The notes under the pieces are model-generated. The model had not been told where the DNA came from, ran no database searches, and worked only from the letters and a program-made list of their open reading frames with translations. Position numbers and translations under genes: made by a program. Of a DNA stretch of 64,000 bases, positions 55,550-64,000 are shown piece by piece (the stretch's first letter is position 1; each line of letters begins with the position of its first letter). Source of the DNA: Chloroflexota bacterium (lineage in GTDB: Bacteria; Chloroflexota; Dehalococcoidia; Lucifugimonadales; UBA3495); NCBI GenBank assembly GCA_028874075.1, contig JAPPLU010000073.1:163828-227827 (forward strand), written 5' to 3'.

Positions 55550-55691
55550 ACAACCGGACCCGTGGTTAATTTTGCAGGGCGATTATACGAAAAGGAAGTT
55601 AATTTGTCTGTGAGAAATGTGAGGGCAGCCACGGAGACCCTGCCTGTGTAAGGGGAAATTGGGAGCGTGGACGCGACCATCGGCCCTAACG

Positions 55692-56534
55692 CTACCCGAA
55701 GTATTCGGCCAGGGCCAGCACCATGCTTCCCATGTGTGGGTGTTCCGGTTCCACGTCTACCGGGATGCCCGCCTCCTTAAGGCGACGGGTGCAGACCGGT
55801 CCCACCGATGCCACTACGGCTCCGCCTGCTCTGTCGCCGCTTGCCGATCGGGTGTTGGCGCCGAGCGCTGCCCGGAGGGCGGTCTCCTTTTCAGCCTTGG
55901 CGGCGATGGTCAGCAGGTTGCCCACCTGGGGCTGGCTGGTAAAGGCAATGGCGTCTATGGAGCCGGCAGCCAGGCCGTCAACCATTTGGAGCACCGGCGT
56001 CTCGTCTTCCGGCAGTCCCCAGGTGTATAGGGTAACTTCCCGTACTTGGGCGCCCTTTTCCTGCAGATGGGTCACCAGGGGTCGATTGGGCCCGCCGTAG
56101 TGCTGGAGGGCCACCACCTTGTCCGCCAGGTCCCAGCTTTCCAGAGAGTTGACCAGGTCGGCGGTGGTGTAGGGTTCGGGCGGCATGACGTCGATGTGGA
56201 TTTTGTGCTGGCGCAGTACCCGGGCGGGCTTGGGGCTGCGGGCAATGACGGTGAGTTGGTCAAGCGACTGAATGAACTCCGTCTCTCTACCCATGGCGGC
56301 GGCGGCGGAGACCAGGGCCTGGGTGCCAACGCCGGTGAGGAGAGTCACCGCGTCAATCCTGCCGGCACAGGTATCCAGGACCAGTTGTTGCACTTCGGGG
56401 CTGTCCTTGAGGTACACCTCCTGCAGCACGGGGGCGGGGTAAGGCACACCGCCATGCCGCTCGATCAGCCCGGCCATCTCCGAAGTCATCCGGGCTTCCA
56501 CAAAGGCAATGGTCCTGCCGTTCAATGAAGCCAA
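55692..56534 (-). CDS. hemD: uroporphyrinogen-III synthase
   Basis: Uroporphyrinogen-III synthase (EC 4.2.1.75), 280 residues, a two-domain fold with low overall conservation. It starts TTG (with GGAGA upstream) and has GRTIAFVEARMTSEMAGLIE, DAVTLLTGVGTQALVSAAAA, DAIAFTSQPQVGNLL, and VVASVGPVCTRRLKEAGIPV as the family-typical Ser/Thr segment. It lies downstream of the sulfite/nitrite reductase, which needs sirohaem, so supply of the tetrapyrrole is a natural link. Confidence 0.85.
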   Translation of the reverse strand: MASLNGRTIAFVEARMTSEMAGLIERHGGVPYPAPVLQEVYLKDSPEVQQLVLDTCAGRIDAVTLLTGVGTQALVSAAAAMGRETEFIQSLDQLTVIARSPKPARVLRQHKIHIDVMPPEPYTTADLVNSLESWDLADKVVALQHYGGPNRPLVTHLQEKGAQVREVTLYTWGLPEDETPVLQMVDGLAAGSIDAIAFTSQPQVGNLLTIAAKAEKETALRAALGANTRSASGDRAGGAVVASVGPVCTRRLKEAGIPVDVEPEHPHMGSMVLALAEYFG

Positions 56535-56554
56535 GGCTTATTCTCCATAAGAAA

Positions 56555-56628
56555 ATCCACGAAGGCCACAAAGTTACACGAAGAATACGGCATTTATCCT
56601 TCGTGTAACTTCGTGCAATTTCGTGGAT
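56555..56628. repeat. CCACGAA inverted-repeat element, copy 3
   Basis: The left arm begins ATCCACGAAGGCCACAAAGT. The right arm read in reverse complement begins ATCCACGAAATTGCACGAAG; they match over about 28 bases. It lies between the reductase gene and hemD. Confidence 0.75.
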
Positions 56629-56646
56629 ACTTAGGGTCTTATGCTG

Positions 56647-58482
56647 CTAGACGGCGCACTCGCCCTCGCCCCGTTCCAGGATGTAGTTGCTGGTGCGCTC
56701 CCAGTCCACGTACAGGTCGCCGCCCACTTCCCCGCTGGCGGCAGACTCCTGGATGGCGGCGGCCACGGCGGTAAGTTCTTCCACGCCTACCCGGTCCAGG
56801 AAGGCGTTGAAAGCCTCGCCGTCCTGCCGATTGTCCTTGTAATAGGTGGCAATCTCGCGGACCATGCGCGGCGCCAGCTTGGCCGGCACCTTGACCTTGG
56901 GGATGCGGGAACCAATGCGAGAGTCCTCGACCTTGTTGTCGCCGTAATTGCCGCCCAGGAACATTTCGTACGCAGGAATCTGGCTGCCGTCGGGGCCCTT
57001 GATGGCCGCGCCGTGGAAGCCGATGTTAGCGATGTGGTGCAGGCCGCAGCCGTTGGGGCAGCCGCTCATCTTGATGCGGATCTTCTTTACGCCGTCGTCT
57101 TCCATCAGCCCGTTCCAGGTGCCAAGTTCCTCGCGGATGGCCTTGGCAAGGCCCATGGAGGAGGTAATGCCCAGCTTGCAGCTGTCGGTGCCGGGGCAGG
57201 AAACCACGTTGCTGATGGTGTGGGCGCCGGGTTCGTTCAGGTCTATGGCGCCCAGGGCCTCCCAGACATCGTGAAGATAACCGTCGGGGACGTACCGCAG
57301 GGCCAGGTTCTGTTCCTGGGTAGCGTTGGAGCGACCGCCGGTGAAGCGGCGCAGGATGTCTGCCAGGCCCCGGAACTGGGCCGGAGACAGGTCGCCCCGA
57401 ACGGGCTTGACGTAAACGATGTTGTAGCCGGTCTGCTTCTGGGCCACCACGTTAGTCTCTAGCCAGTAGTTGAACTCACCACTGCCGTTCCCCGGCCCGT
57501 TAGCCGAGATGACGGGCAGCGCTGGCGGATTCTCCTGGTAGATTTCCTCGTCGGCGATGTAATCTCTGGGGTCTATGGGGCCGATTTCGGCCAACTCAGC
57601 CTCAACCAGGTTGCGGAACTCGTCCAGCCCTATACGGTCGATGAGGACCTTGAGGCGGGCCATCATGCGGTTCTTCCGCAGTGAGTCGGCCTTGTCGAAT
57701 ACGGTCCAGACGGCCAGGGCCAGCCGCAGGTAGTCTTCCTCAGGCAAAAACTCATACAGGGGCTTGGCCAGGCGTGGCATGATGGAAGTGCCGCCGCCCA
57801 CATAGACCTTGAATCCCCGCTTTTCCACGCCGTTTTCAACCCTTACCTGGGACACATAGGTCAGGTCCTGGATGGCCGCCGCCACGGTGTCCCTGGCGTC
57901 GATGCCGGTAAAGGCGGACTTGAACTTGCGGGGGAAAGACTGGGTGATTGGGTGGCGCACTCCGAACCGCACGTAGCCTGTGAGGTAGGGTGTGGGGTCA
58001 AAAATTTCCTCGGCGTCCACTCCGGCGGTGGGGGAGCCCACCACGTTGCGTACGGTGTTGCCGCAGGCTTCCCGGCTGGTGAGGCCCACCGTACCCAGAA
58101 GGCGCAGTACGTCGGGACACTCGGGCAGAGGAATGTGGTGGAACTGGACGTTTTCGCGGGTGGTGATGTGCCCTTTGCCCAGGGGCGCGTACTTCTCGGC
58201 AATATCGCCCAGGACATCCAGGGCGTCCGCGGTAAGAATGCCCCCGGGAATTTTAACCCGGATCATTTGGACGTCGGCCTGGCGCTGTCCGTACACGCCT
58301 TGCCGCAGGCGGAAGGGTGTAAATTCCAGGTTGTCCTGCTCACCGGACTGGTACCGGGCCGATTCCGCCTCAAACCGCTGTACTTCGCTCTCCAAAAATG
58401 GGACAACGCCTGGTGCGGTCGAGGCCAATTCAAGGCTCTCCCGGTAGATTTCCTCCTGGGTCTGCTTGATCTGAGTGGTCAC
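56647..58482 (-). CDS. ferredoxin-dependent sulfite/nitrite reductase
   Basis: A 611-residue sirohaem and [4Fe-4S] reductase. Ligand cysteines are Cys429 and Cys435 (CPGTDSC) and Cys475 and Cys479 (CPNGC), the C-x5-C...C-x3-C pattern of the family. Typical flanks are GHITTRENVQFHHIPL near the N-terminal repeat and VPGR-like substrate-binding residues in KFKSAFTG. I chose GTG at 58482 with AGGAGG before it; the ORF is open 26 codons further. It reduces sulfite to sulfide or nitrite to ammonium, which I cannot separate here. hemD lies downstream. Confidence 0.93.
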   Translation of the reverse strand: MTTQIKQTQEEIYRESLELASTAPGVVPFLESEVQRFEAESARYQSGEQDNLEFTPFRLRQGVYGQRQADVQMIRVKIPGGILTADALDVLGDIAEKYAPLGKGHITTRENVQFHHIPLPECPDVLRLLGTVGLTSREACGNTVRNVVGSPTAGVDAEEIFDPTPYLTGYVRFGVRHPITQSFPRKFKSAFTGIDARDTVAAAIQDLTYVSQVRVENGVEKRGFKVYVGGGTSIMPRLAKPLYEFLPEEDYLRLALAVWTVFDKADSLRKNRMMARLKVLIDRIGLDEFRNLVEAELAEIGPIDPRDYIADEEIYQENPPALPVISANGPGNGSGEFNYWLETNVVAQKQTGYNIVYVKPVRGDLSPAQFRGLADILRRFTGGRSNATQEQNLALRYVPDGYLHDVWEALGAIDLNEPGAHTISNVVSCPGTDSCKLGITSSMGLAKAIREELGTWNGLMEDDGVKKIRIKMSGCPNGCGLHHIANIGFHGAAIKGPDGSQIPAYEMFLGGNYGDNKVEDSRIGSRIPKVKVPAKLAPRMVREIATYYKDNRQDGEAFNAFLDRVGVEELTAVAAAIQESAASGEVGGDLYVDWERTSNYILERGEGECAV

Positions 58483-58557
58483 TTCGACCTCCTGCGAATA
58501 AGACGTCAGTTGGGATGCGTGTTCGCTTTTTCTCTGGATTCCTGCAATAAAACAGGA

Positions 58558-58599
58558 CAATAAAATACGCCCACCAAACGGCGATCGGCTTGGTGGGCG
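58558..58599 (-). promoter_or_regulatory. terminator-like hairpin in the reductase leader
   Basis: On the minus strand, CGCCCACCAA pairs with TTGGTGGGCG (58590-58599 with 58568-58577, 12-base loop) and is followed by TATTTTATTG. A GTACC...CTCCC/GGGAG...GGTAC hairpin and a CAGG/CCTG hairpin lie upstream in the leader. This layout fits attenuation or a riboswitch, but I recognise no known class. Confidence 0.5.
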
Positions 58600-58701
58600 C
58601 AGGGTTGCCTGTTTGACGCAATAAGGTACCCGCTCCCTATGTGGGAGGACAGGTACAGAAGCAAACGCGTATGCAGGTATTGTTGACTAACATTGTCAGG
58701 A

Positions 58702-58730
58702 ATTTTAATAGCCCCGAAAGGGCTTGTCAA
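58702..58730 (-). promoter_or_regulatory. promoter of the sulfite/nitrite reductase
   Basis: On the minus strand TTGACA (58725-58730) and TAAAAT (58702-58707) are 17 bases apart. Confidence 0.7.
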
Positions 58731-58817
58731 CACTTGTTGATATTAATTTGCGATTAACATTTTGGTAATTGATGGTGGGGCGATTTAATGATAACTGGGT
58801 CCTGCCGTCGTTTCTAT

Positions 58818-59597
58818 CTACCCCACCACCTGGGAAATGCCGAAGTAAACACCCTGCGGGTCCTTCAGGAAAGCGAAGCGTATGTTATCCACCTGGGTTA
58901 ACGGGAGAACGACTTCTGCGCCCATGCTTTCGGCCATTGCCAGGCTGGCGGCACAGTCTTCGACGCAAAAATAGACGGACCAGTTGGGCGGCACTTCGCC
59001 CCACTCGGCCTTGATCTGCATCATCCCGCCCACCGGGTTTTCGCCATTGGTGAACTCGTGGTATTGGCCCCCCTGCGGGTCAGGATGGGTGACGGCGCGA
59101 TTCCAGCCAAAGACATTGTCATAGAAAGCGGCGGCGGCCTCGGTATCGTTGGTGTAGAGTTCATTCCAGCCTAGGGCGCCGGGGGCATAGATCAGCTGTG
59201 CGCCTATGTGCTCCTTTGGCTGCCACATGCCGAAGACGGCGCCGGTGGGGTCGGCGACGAAGGCCATGCGCCCGGCATCGAACACGTCATCCGGTCCCAT
59301 AATCACTGTCCCTCCGGTCTCAGTAACCCGGGCGACTTGGGAATCCACGTCCTCCACCGAAATGTAGCTGCTCCAGTGGGGATAGACACCCTCCATGCCG
59401 GTGCCCATACCGTACAGGCCGCAGATATTCTTTCCATCCTTCTGCATCATCGAATAGACCATTCCCTCCCCTGCGGGGTTGTCAATGGCCGTCCATCCCA
59501 GGAGGCGAGAATAGAAGTTCTTGGAGGATTCGGCGTCGGTGGTAGACAGGTCAACCCAGCAGAAATTGCCGGGGGCGTGGCTGGTTACTTCAGGCAT
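58818..59597 (-). CDS. two-domain VOC (glyoxalase-like) protein
   Basis: A 259-residue protein with two vicinal-oxygen-chelate domains in tandem: NFCWVDLSTTDAESSKNFYS RLLGW and, in the second half, GWNELYTNDTEAAAAFYDNV FGWN. Each half has a metal-type Glu/His-like pattern (YISVEDVDSQ and YFCVEDCAAS). The start MPEVTSHAPG follows AAGGAAG. Related proteins act on antibiotics or aromatic substrates. The substrate is unknown. Confidence 0.85.
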   Translation of the reverse strand: MPEVTSHAPGNFCWVDLSTTDAESSKNFYSRLLGWTAIDNPAGEGMVYSMMQKDGKNICGLYGMGTGMEGVYPHWSSYISVEDVDSQVARVTETGGTVIMGPDDVFDAGRMAFVADPTGAVFGMWQPKEHIGAQLIYAPGALGWNELYTNDTEAAAAFYDNVFGWNRAVTHPDPQGGQYHEFTNGENPVGGMMQIKAEWGEVPPNWSVYFCVEDCAASLAMAESMGAEVVLPLTQVDNIRFAFLKDPQGVYFGISQVVG

Positions 59598-60229
59598 GTT
59601 GTACAGCTTCCTTTTTGATATTGAGGATTTGGCGGCAGCGGCCATTTGTGGTCACTTGGTGCTCACGAAATGGGGTGACTGTCCGACAGCCGGGGGATTA
59701 TACAACAGCGGGACCAGACAGTAATACCAGCGGCCAGTTCAAACCAGGACGATTGCATTCTGAGTTTCCGGTTCCCCAACGGGGTCATTGTCGTGGGCAC
59801 CCCCTATAGTCACTGGCGCCGACCCCTTGCCTTCTTGCCTGGCGCCCTCCTATCCTGAAACTGGGAACCTTGGAAAGACTCCGCCTATCCTGAGCTTTGT
59901 TAGGGAGGCCCGCGCCGCCGCAGTGAAGAGCCGGTTTAGCAGCCGACAAATCTCGGGAACCTGAAGGTGGTGGAAAATGGACGATAATGGGCGGTGGATG
60001 GAAATGTTCTCCCCTCCGTAAAGCTGAACCCTATCTGGAACGCTGCCGCCGTTTCCCACCGGAACCCGTGTTTTCGGCCCATTCCAGCGCCAAAACTCTC
60101 CATGATCCTTCTTGAGCACAAAGTCTCAGGGAGTGAGCGACAAGCCGGCTCTCCCTGCCCCGCGCACTTCAAATCCGGTATAATGGCCCCGGATAGAGAC
60201 TACAAACCTGAATACCCGGAGGGGCGTGA
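59598..60229. other. intergenic region before the LLM oxidoreductase
   Basis: About 630 bases between divergent genes. The VOC promoter is at the left end, and a TATAAT (60179-60184) precedes the LLM gene without a good -35. I see no gene with a credible start. Confidence 0.5.
59697..59724 (-). promoter_or_regulatory. candidate promoter of the VOC gene
   Basis: On the minus strand TTACTG (59719-59724) and TATAAT (59697-59702) with a 16-base spacer, about 100 bases before the start. Confidence 0.45.
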
Positions 60230-61420
60230 ATGATTACCAAGTTTGGCAGCCTGTTTGCCGGGCACGTTGACTTTGAAGATATCGGGCTGGACGCCACCGC
60301 TTTGAACGACCGCTGGCTGCCCGACGAACACCTGGCGACGGTCTTCGACAAGGCCGAGGCCATCGCGGGCGTGATGGACCGGCTGGACTACGAGACCTTC
60401 TGGATGGCCGAGCACCATTTCCAGCGGGAAGGGTACGAGTGCATCCCCAACCTGATGCTTTTTGCCGTTCACCTGGCCCACCTGACCAAACAGCTGAAGA
60501 TAGGGTGCGGATTCAACATAGCCCCCATGTGGAATCCCCTGCGCATGGCCGAGGATTACGCCACCGCCGACATTCTGACCGACGGCCGGGTGGTCTTCGG
60601 GGTGGGCCGCGGCTACCACACCCGCGAAGTGGAAACCTTCGACGCCCCCATTATTGACCAGGATGCCAACCGGGAGCTGTTTGAGGAGCAGGTGGAGGTA
60701 ATGTTCAAGGCCTTCAACGAACGCTCCTTCTCCCACCACGGCAAGCACTACAACATCCCGCCCGACGTTCCCTACCGGGGCTACGACCTTAAGGAAATTA
60801 CGCTGGTGCCCCGCCCCAAATATCTGCCAGTGGAATGCTACCAGCCCGTGGTCGGCGGCAGCCAGCGTGCCATGGACTTTATGGTCAAGCACGGCATTAA
60901 GGGTATGATCGGCGGCGGCGCGGCGGCCGGCGGCGCCACCTTGGATGTGGTGCGAAGGTGGCGGGAAACCCTGGCCAAAGCCGGTAAGGAGACGGAACTG
61001 GGCGGCGACCTGATAATCGGGTTCTCCATTCACCTGGCCGACACCGAAGAAAAGGCTATGAACGAGGCTAGGCTGTTCTTCGAAGAGAATATGAAAATGT
61101 TCGCGCCCCTGGGTTTCTTCCACGGCTTGTCGGACGATCAGTTGATAGCCTTGGGCGATCCTTCCCGGGCGCGCTTAGCCGGGTTGCCGACTATCGAAAA
61201 CGGCGTCCAGGCCGGCTCGTGGCTGTGCGGGCCGCCGGAATTGGTGGCGGAGAAGCTCAACAACATTCAGGAAATGTACCCGGGCCTGACCCAGATCAAC
61301 GTTGGCTCGGTAGTGGGCACGCCCCAGAAGGTCATCCTGGAGCAGCTGGAATGGTTCGGTAAAGAAGTTATGCCCCAGTTCAAGGCCCAGGCCAATGTGG
61401 CCGTGCCGGCGGACGACTAG
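60230..61420 (+). CDS. LLM-class flavin-dependent oxidoreductase
   Basis: A 396-residue luciferase-like monooxygenase-family protein, probably using FMN or F420. It shows YETFWMAEHHFQREGYECIP (the AEHHF motif), IGCGFNIAPMWNPLRMAEDY and RVVFGVGRGYHTREVETF. The C-terminus has GSWLCGPPELVAEKL and TQINVGSVVGTP. The ATG at 60230 has GGAGGGGCGTGA. Such enzymes act in oxidative breakdown of various small molecules, so the substrate cannot be stated. Confidence 0.9.
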   Translation: MITKFGSLFAGHVDFEDIGLDATALNDRWLPDEHLATVFDKAEAIAGVMDRLDYETFWMAEHHFQREGYECIPNLMLFAVHLAHLTKQLKIGCGFNIAPMWNPLRMAEDYATADILTDGRVVFGVGRGYHTREVETFDAPIIDQDANRELFEEQVEVMFKAFNERSFSHHGKHYNIPPDVPYRGYDLKEITLVPRPKYLPVECYQPVVGGSQRAMDFMVKHGIKGMIGGGAAAGGATLDVVRRWRETLAKAGKETELGGDLIIGFSIHLADTEEKAMNEARLFFEENMKMFAPLGFFHGLSDDQLIALGDPSRARLAGLPTIENGVQAGSWLCGPPELVAEKLNNIQEMYPGLTQINVGSVVGTPQKVILEQLEWFGKEVMPQFKAQANVAVPADD

Positions 61421-61532
61421 AGAGCCGGCCGAAACTAGGGTAATGTAATTGTACACCCGACAGGCTCTGGTTGAGCGGGTCCGGAAGCGCGGTCCGCTCT
61501 TGGGAGCCTGTCTGACTGTGATTGCTTATTAG

Positions 61533-61841
61533 ATGCTGGAACACCAGGGAATAAGATGGGGTTACGTCTTCCTGCGGGGCGCCGTATACCTTTCCCAAGA
61601 CGACACTATGGAGCTAATGACCACGGCGGTGGAGATGTACCTGCAGGATGAAGACCGTCGCACGGTAACGGGTTCGGAATTTGAGGGTACGGTTAGCACC
61701 GACCATAAGTACGAGGTGCTTGGCCACTTCGGCGGCCAGCGCTTCGACGTGGAACTGGACACGATCTACGGCCGCGACAGCGCTTCTTTCCTGGTCAATG
61801 AGCAGACCAAGATCCCCGGGCCCGCCTTCTCCGTGAACTGA
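61533..61841 (+). CDS. small hypothetical protein
   Basis: A 102-residue ORF with no ribosome binding site in front of the first ATG; a later ATG (MELMTTAVEMYLQDEDRRT) may be the true start. The remainder, EVLGHFGGQRFDVELDTIYG, looks beta-rich and natural. No family is recognised. It lies between the LLM gene and tldD. Confidence 0.4.
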   Translation: MLEHQGIRWGYVFLRGAVYLSQDDTMELMTTAVEMYLQDEDRRTVTGSEFEGTVSTDHKYEVLGHFGGQRFDVELDTIYGRDSASFLVNEQTKIPGPAFSVN

Positions 61842-61898
61842 AAAAGGAGTGGACATCCAGTCCGCTCCATCTTTTTACTCCCGACTTCTAGCCTCGTA

Positions 61899-63467
61899 TC
61901 ACCCCGGTCCGGTCAGCCTGGCGATGCCCCGCATGGTGGGGCCGCCGTTGCTCATACGCTTCGCCTGCATGGGCTGCCCCTTGCCGCAGTTGGGTATGGG
62001 GTTGACCTGCAGGTCGTTCCCCACCGCGTCGATGGACTGGAAGTAATTGCGGGTGTCGGCGGTTATGCCGCCGTCGCGGTAGAGGCGTCCCACCCGCCCG
62101 CGTTCAATTTCGTACACCTTTACGGCCGTGATTCGGAAGTTTTCCCGGGATTCCGCTATCGAAGGGGTGCGGTGGCCGACCACGTAATAACCCGAGTCCA
62201 CTTCCGAGATAATGTCCCTGGGATCGCTTTCCCCGGGGGCGAAAACCGTGTTGGTCATGCGGATGAGGGGCGCCAGGTGGGCATCAGTGGCCCGGGCCGA
62301 ACCGTTTGGGGAAACGCCGAGTATGGCCGCCGTCTGCCGGTTGTTGAGAAACTCTTCCAGAACCCCGTCGCGGATGATGTGGGCCCGACGCCCCGGGGTG
62401 CCCTCGTGATCGTAACGGAAGGAACCATAGCCTTCCATCAAGGGGTCGGAGTAGGCGTTAACCAGAGGCGAGGCAATCTGCTCTCCCAGCTGGTTGTCGC
62501 GCAGGTTCTTGAGGAACCAGGAGCGGCCTGCGTAGGCCGTTTCGTACTTGAGGGCACGGTCCAGTTCCGATGGATGGCCCACCACTTCATGGACCAGCAG
62601 GGTGTTGAAGTGGGGGTCGGTTACCACCGGTGCCTCCCGCTCCGGTGGCTTCAAGGGCGGCGCGGCGGCCACGTCGGAAGCGTCCCGACCCAGGTTGCGA
62701 CAAAAGGTAATGTAGTCTGGCAGGTCTATGGGCCCATTCTGGTAACCCCTGGTCAATACCTCCCAGCCCCGCTGGTGGCCAGTGAAATCGTAGAGTTCGT
62801 ACGCACCGTGCTCGCCGCCGCAGATGACGAAGATGAAGCCTTCGGTCTGGGCGAAAGACTGGTCTATGTTGGCCCCCTCGGAACTGATGAATAATTCCCG
62901 CAACAGGAACGTGCTGGTCGACGCAGCGGTGAAGAGGACGTTCCTTGCCCGGCTCCCGGCGGCGCGGCAGCCATCTACTGCCATGCGCACCGTATCTTCC
63001 AAAGGAACGGTCAGCGGGTCCACTTCGTAGGTGGCGGGAATGGTGTCCTCGGCAACGGGTACACGGGCCAGGAAGGTATCGTCCAGGCTGTGGGCCACGG
63101 CGGGAAAGCGCCGCCAGGTCTGGGACTTCTTGCGGGCGTTGGAGCGGGCGCGCTGGTGGGCCTGGCCGATGCCATCCCAGACAATTGATTCAATGCGACC
63201 CAGGTCGGCGGCACCCAAAACCTGGCCGTAGAAGCCGGAGGCGGACATCCGTTCCTGGGCGATGACCCGCACACCAAAGTCGAAAGCCACATCCTCGGAG
63301 CTGGCCTTTTCCAGACCGTTTTCTGCCGAGCCGCGCTTTTCTTCCTTTATTTGAACCCGCAGATCGCAGTAACGGAATTTGGGCAGCGAACGAGCCCGTT
63401 CGGTTACCAGGGACAGCAGTTTAGGACGTATGAGGTCCAGGTCATCTACGGAAATGGTGTCGGGCAT
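61899..63467 (-). CDS. TldD/PmbA family metalloprotease
   Basis: A 522-residue TldD/PmbA-type protein, a family of zinc peptidases that process modified peptides and antitoxins. The metal motif is HEVVGHPSELD (HExxxH), with YSDPLMEGYGSFRYDHEGTP downstream and the C-terminal RLYRDGGITADTRNYFQSID typical of the family. No PmbA partner is seen beside it. The target is unknown. Confidence 0.85.
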   Translation of the reverse strand: MPDTISVDDLDLIRPKLLSLVTERARSLPKFRYCDLRVQIKEEKRGSAENGLEKASSEDVAFDFGVRVIAQERMSASGFYGQVLGAADLGRIESIVWDGIGQAHQRARSNARKKSQTWRRFPAVAHSLDDTFLARVPVAEDTIPATYEVDPLTVPLEDTVRMAVDGCRAAGSRARNVLFTAASTSTFLLRELFISSEGANIDQSFAQTEGFIFVICGGEHGAYELYDFTGHQRGWEVLTRGYQNGPIDLPDYITFCRNLGRDASDVAAAPPLKPPEREAPVVTDPHFNTLLVHEVVGHPSELDRALKYETAYAGRSWFLKNLRDNQLGEQIASPLVNAYSDPLMEGYGSFRYDHEGTPGRRAHIIRDGVLEEFLNNRQTAAILGVSPNGSARATDAHLAPLIRMTNTVFAPGESDPRDIISEVDSGYYVVGHRTPSIAESRENFRITAVKVYEIERGRVGRLYRDGGITADTRNYFQSIDAVGNDLQVNPIPNCGKGQPMQAKRMSNGGPTMRGIARLTGPG

Positions 63468-63587
63468 GGCGGTCCGCTTTATAGGGCGGCCTCTGGATAG
63501 TTGCTGCTCCAGAGGCCGGAGTGGTGAATTTTACTAAGGAGATGGGATGAATCTGGGTTCAGAGCAAGTGCAGCCAGGGCCCGCTAA

Positions 63588-63971
63588 CTAATTCTCAGCT
63601 TCCGGGTTGTTTCCTGCAGGGGGACGATGCATGAAATAGTCCTTCAATTCCGAGAACTGTCCGGACATATATGCCTGTCCTTGCTCCAAGCGGCGTATCC
63701 GGTCATCTTGCTGGGCGAAGCCCTGGTTCATCTCGGCCCGCAACTGCTCAAACCCTCGGTTTGTCTCATCCTGTCCGTGGTTCATCTCGGCCCGCAATTG
63801 TTCAAATTCGCGATCCATTCGTTCTTCCAGGCGGTCTATCCTTAGGTTGGTCCGGCTTTCCGACTGATGGAGGAGAAGAATGACGAACCCTGTCAGCGCC
63901 AAGTTCGCGCTGAAGAGCCCGATACCCACCGCTATTATGCCAATTAGCTCAGCAACTGTCTTGAATGTCAA
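63588..63971 (-). CDS. membrane-anchored coiled-coil protein
   Basis: A 127-residue protein with an N-terminal hydrophobic region (IIAVGIGLFSANLALTGFVI) followed by a long charged coiled coil. The unit FEQLRAEMN recurs twice, 17 residues apart, from a similar DNA repeat, and IDRLEER and IRRLEQGQ fit heptads. It resembles small Chloroflexota/cyanobacterial coiled-coil membrane proteins of unknown function. The gene ends before the window edge, so it is complete. Confidence 0.6.
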   Translation of the reverse strand: MTFKTVAELIGIIAVGIGLFSANLALTGFVILLLHQSESRTNLRIDRLEERMDREFEQLRAEMNHGQDETNRGFEQLRAEMNQGFAQQDDRIRRLEQGQAYMSGQFSELKDYFMHRPPAGNNPEAEN

Positions 63972-64000
63972 GGGTTTTGATCATATTTAGGCGAGAATAT

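Larger units (their letters stand above)
58483..58817 (-). other. leader and promoter region of the sulfite/nitrite reductase
   Basis: About 335 bases between the reductase and VOC genes (both minus strand). It contains the promoter (58702-58730) and a leader of about 210 bases with several hairpins, including a terminator-like one (58558-58599). Nothing is seen in the last 80 bases. Confidence 0.6.

Noticed and set aside
1..64000. CRISPR arrays or insertion sequences
   Set aside because: No regularly spaced direct repeats with unique spacers and no transposase or integrase motif were seen.

Overview
The window is a G+C-rich bacterial chromosome segment. The gene set suggests a Chloroflexota lineage, perhaps Dehalococcoidia/SAR202-like. 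The hints are a cytoplasmic-looking reductive-dehalogenase homologue, paired DUF1800/DUF1501 proteins, an LLM-family flavin oxidoreductase, PolX, HflKC with FtsH, and a ferredoxin-type sulfite/nitrite reductase. No rRNA, tRNA, transposase or CRISPR array was seen, so the taxonomic call is inference only.

Layout. 0.2-6 kb: a small Cys-containing protein, a corrinoid/iron-sulfur reductive-dehalogenase-like protein, then a DUF1800-DUF1501-NHL propeller cassette behind a consensus promoter. 6-15.3 kb: MmgE/PrpD, a Uma2 nuclease and a NucS-like nuclease, then chorismate synthase, a retropepsin-like protease, shikimate dehydrogenase and valyl-tRNA synthetase, mostly on the minus strand. 15.4-17.6 kb: a visibly A+T-richer two-gene island, a DUF5131 three-Cys protein and its TcmP partner, followed by a possible gene relic. 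17.9-22.4 kb: a large secreted multi-domain protein and a small membrane-anchored protein that share one C-terminal domain ending in a Cys-x(4)-Cys-Trp-Asn motif, with BioY and a metallo-beta-lactamase-fold protein between them. 22.7-34.7 kb: housekeeping genes on the plus strand (hrcA, polX, ribosomal S1, pyrG, transaldolase, rho) with several unknown neighbours. 34.8-37.9 kb: an amber-interrupted gene and a response regulator/kinase/lipoprotein operon. 38.1-42.7 kb: a CMD-family protein and the second DUF1800-DUF1501-NHL cassette. 42.9-51.4 kb (mostly minus): a MogA-like protein, sucD, sucC, hflC, hflK, a DUF805 protein and ftsH. 52.1-55 kb: a free-standing GBBH-N-like domain protein and a PhoB/PhoR-like pair. 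55.1-64 kb: an NDT-like protein, hemD, sulfite/nitrite reductase with a structured leader, a VOC protein, an LLM oxidoreductase, TldD and a coiled-coil membrane protein.

The strongest candidates for undescribed biology are these: (1) two co-oriented paralogous copies of the DUF1800-DUF1501-NHL cassette, with no visible export signals; (2) the DUF5131-TcmP pair; (3) the shared CWN C-terminal domain; (4) 10-bp-period repeat arrays in the intergenic regions next to hrcA and ftsH; (5) a family of CCACGAA inverted repeats; (6) a leader with a terminator-like hairpin before the sulfite/nitrite reductase. Several promoters match the sigma-70 consensus closely, with 16-18 bp (mostly 17 bp) spacers.
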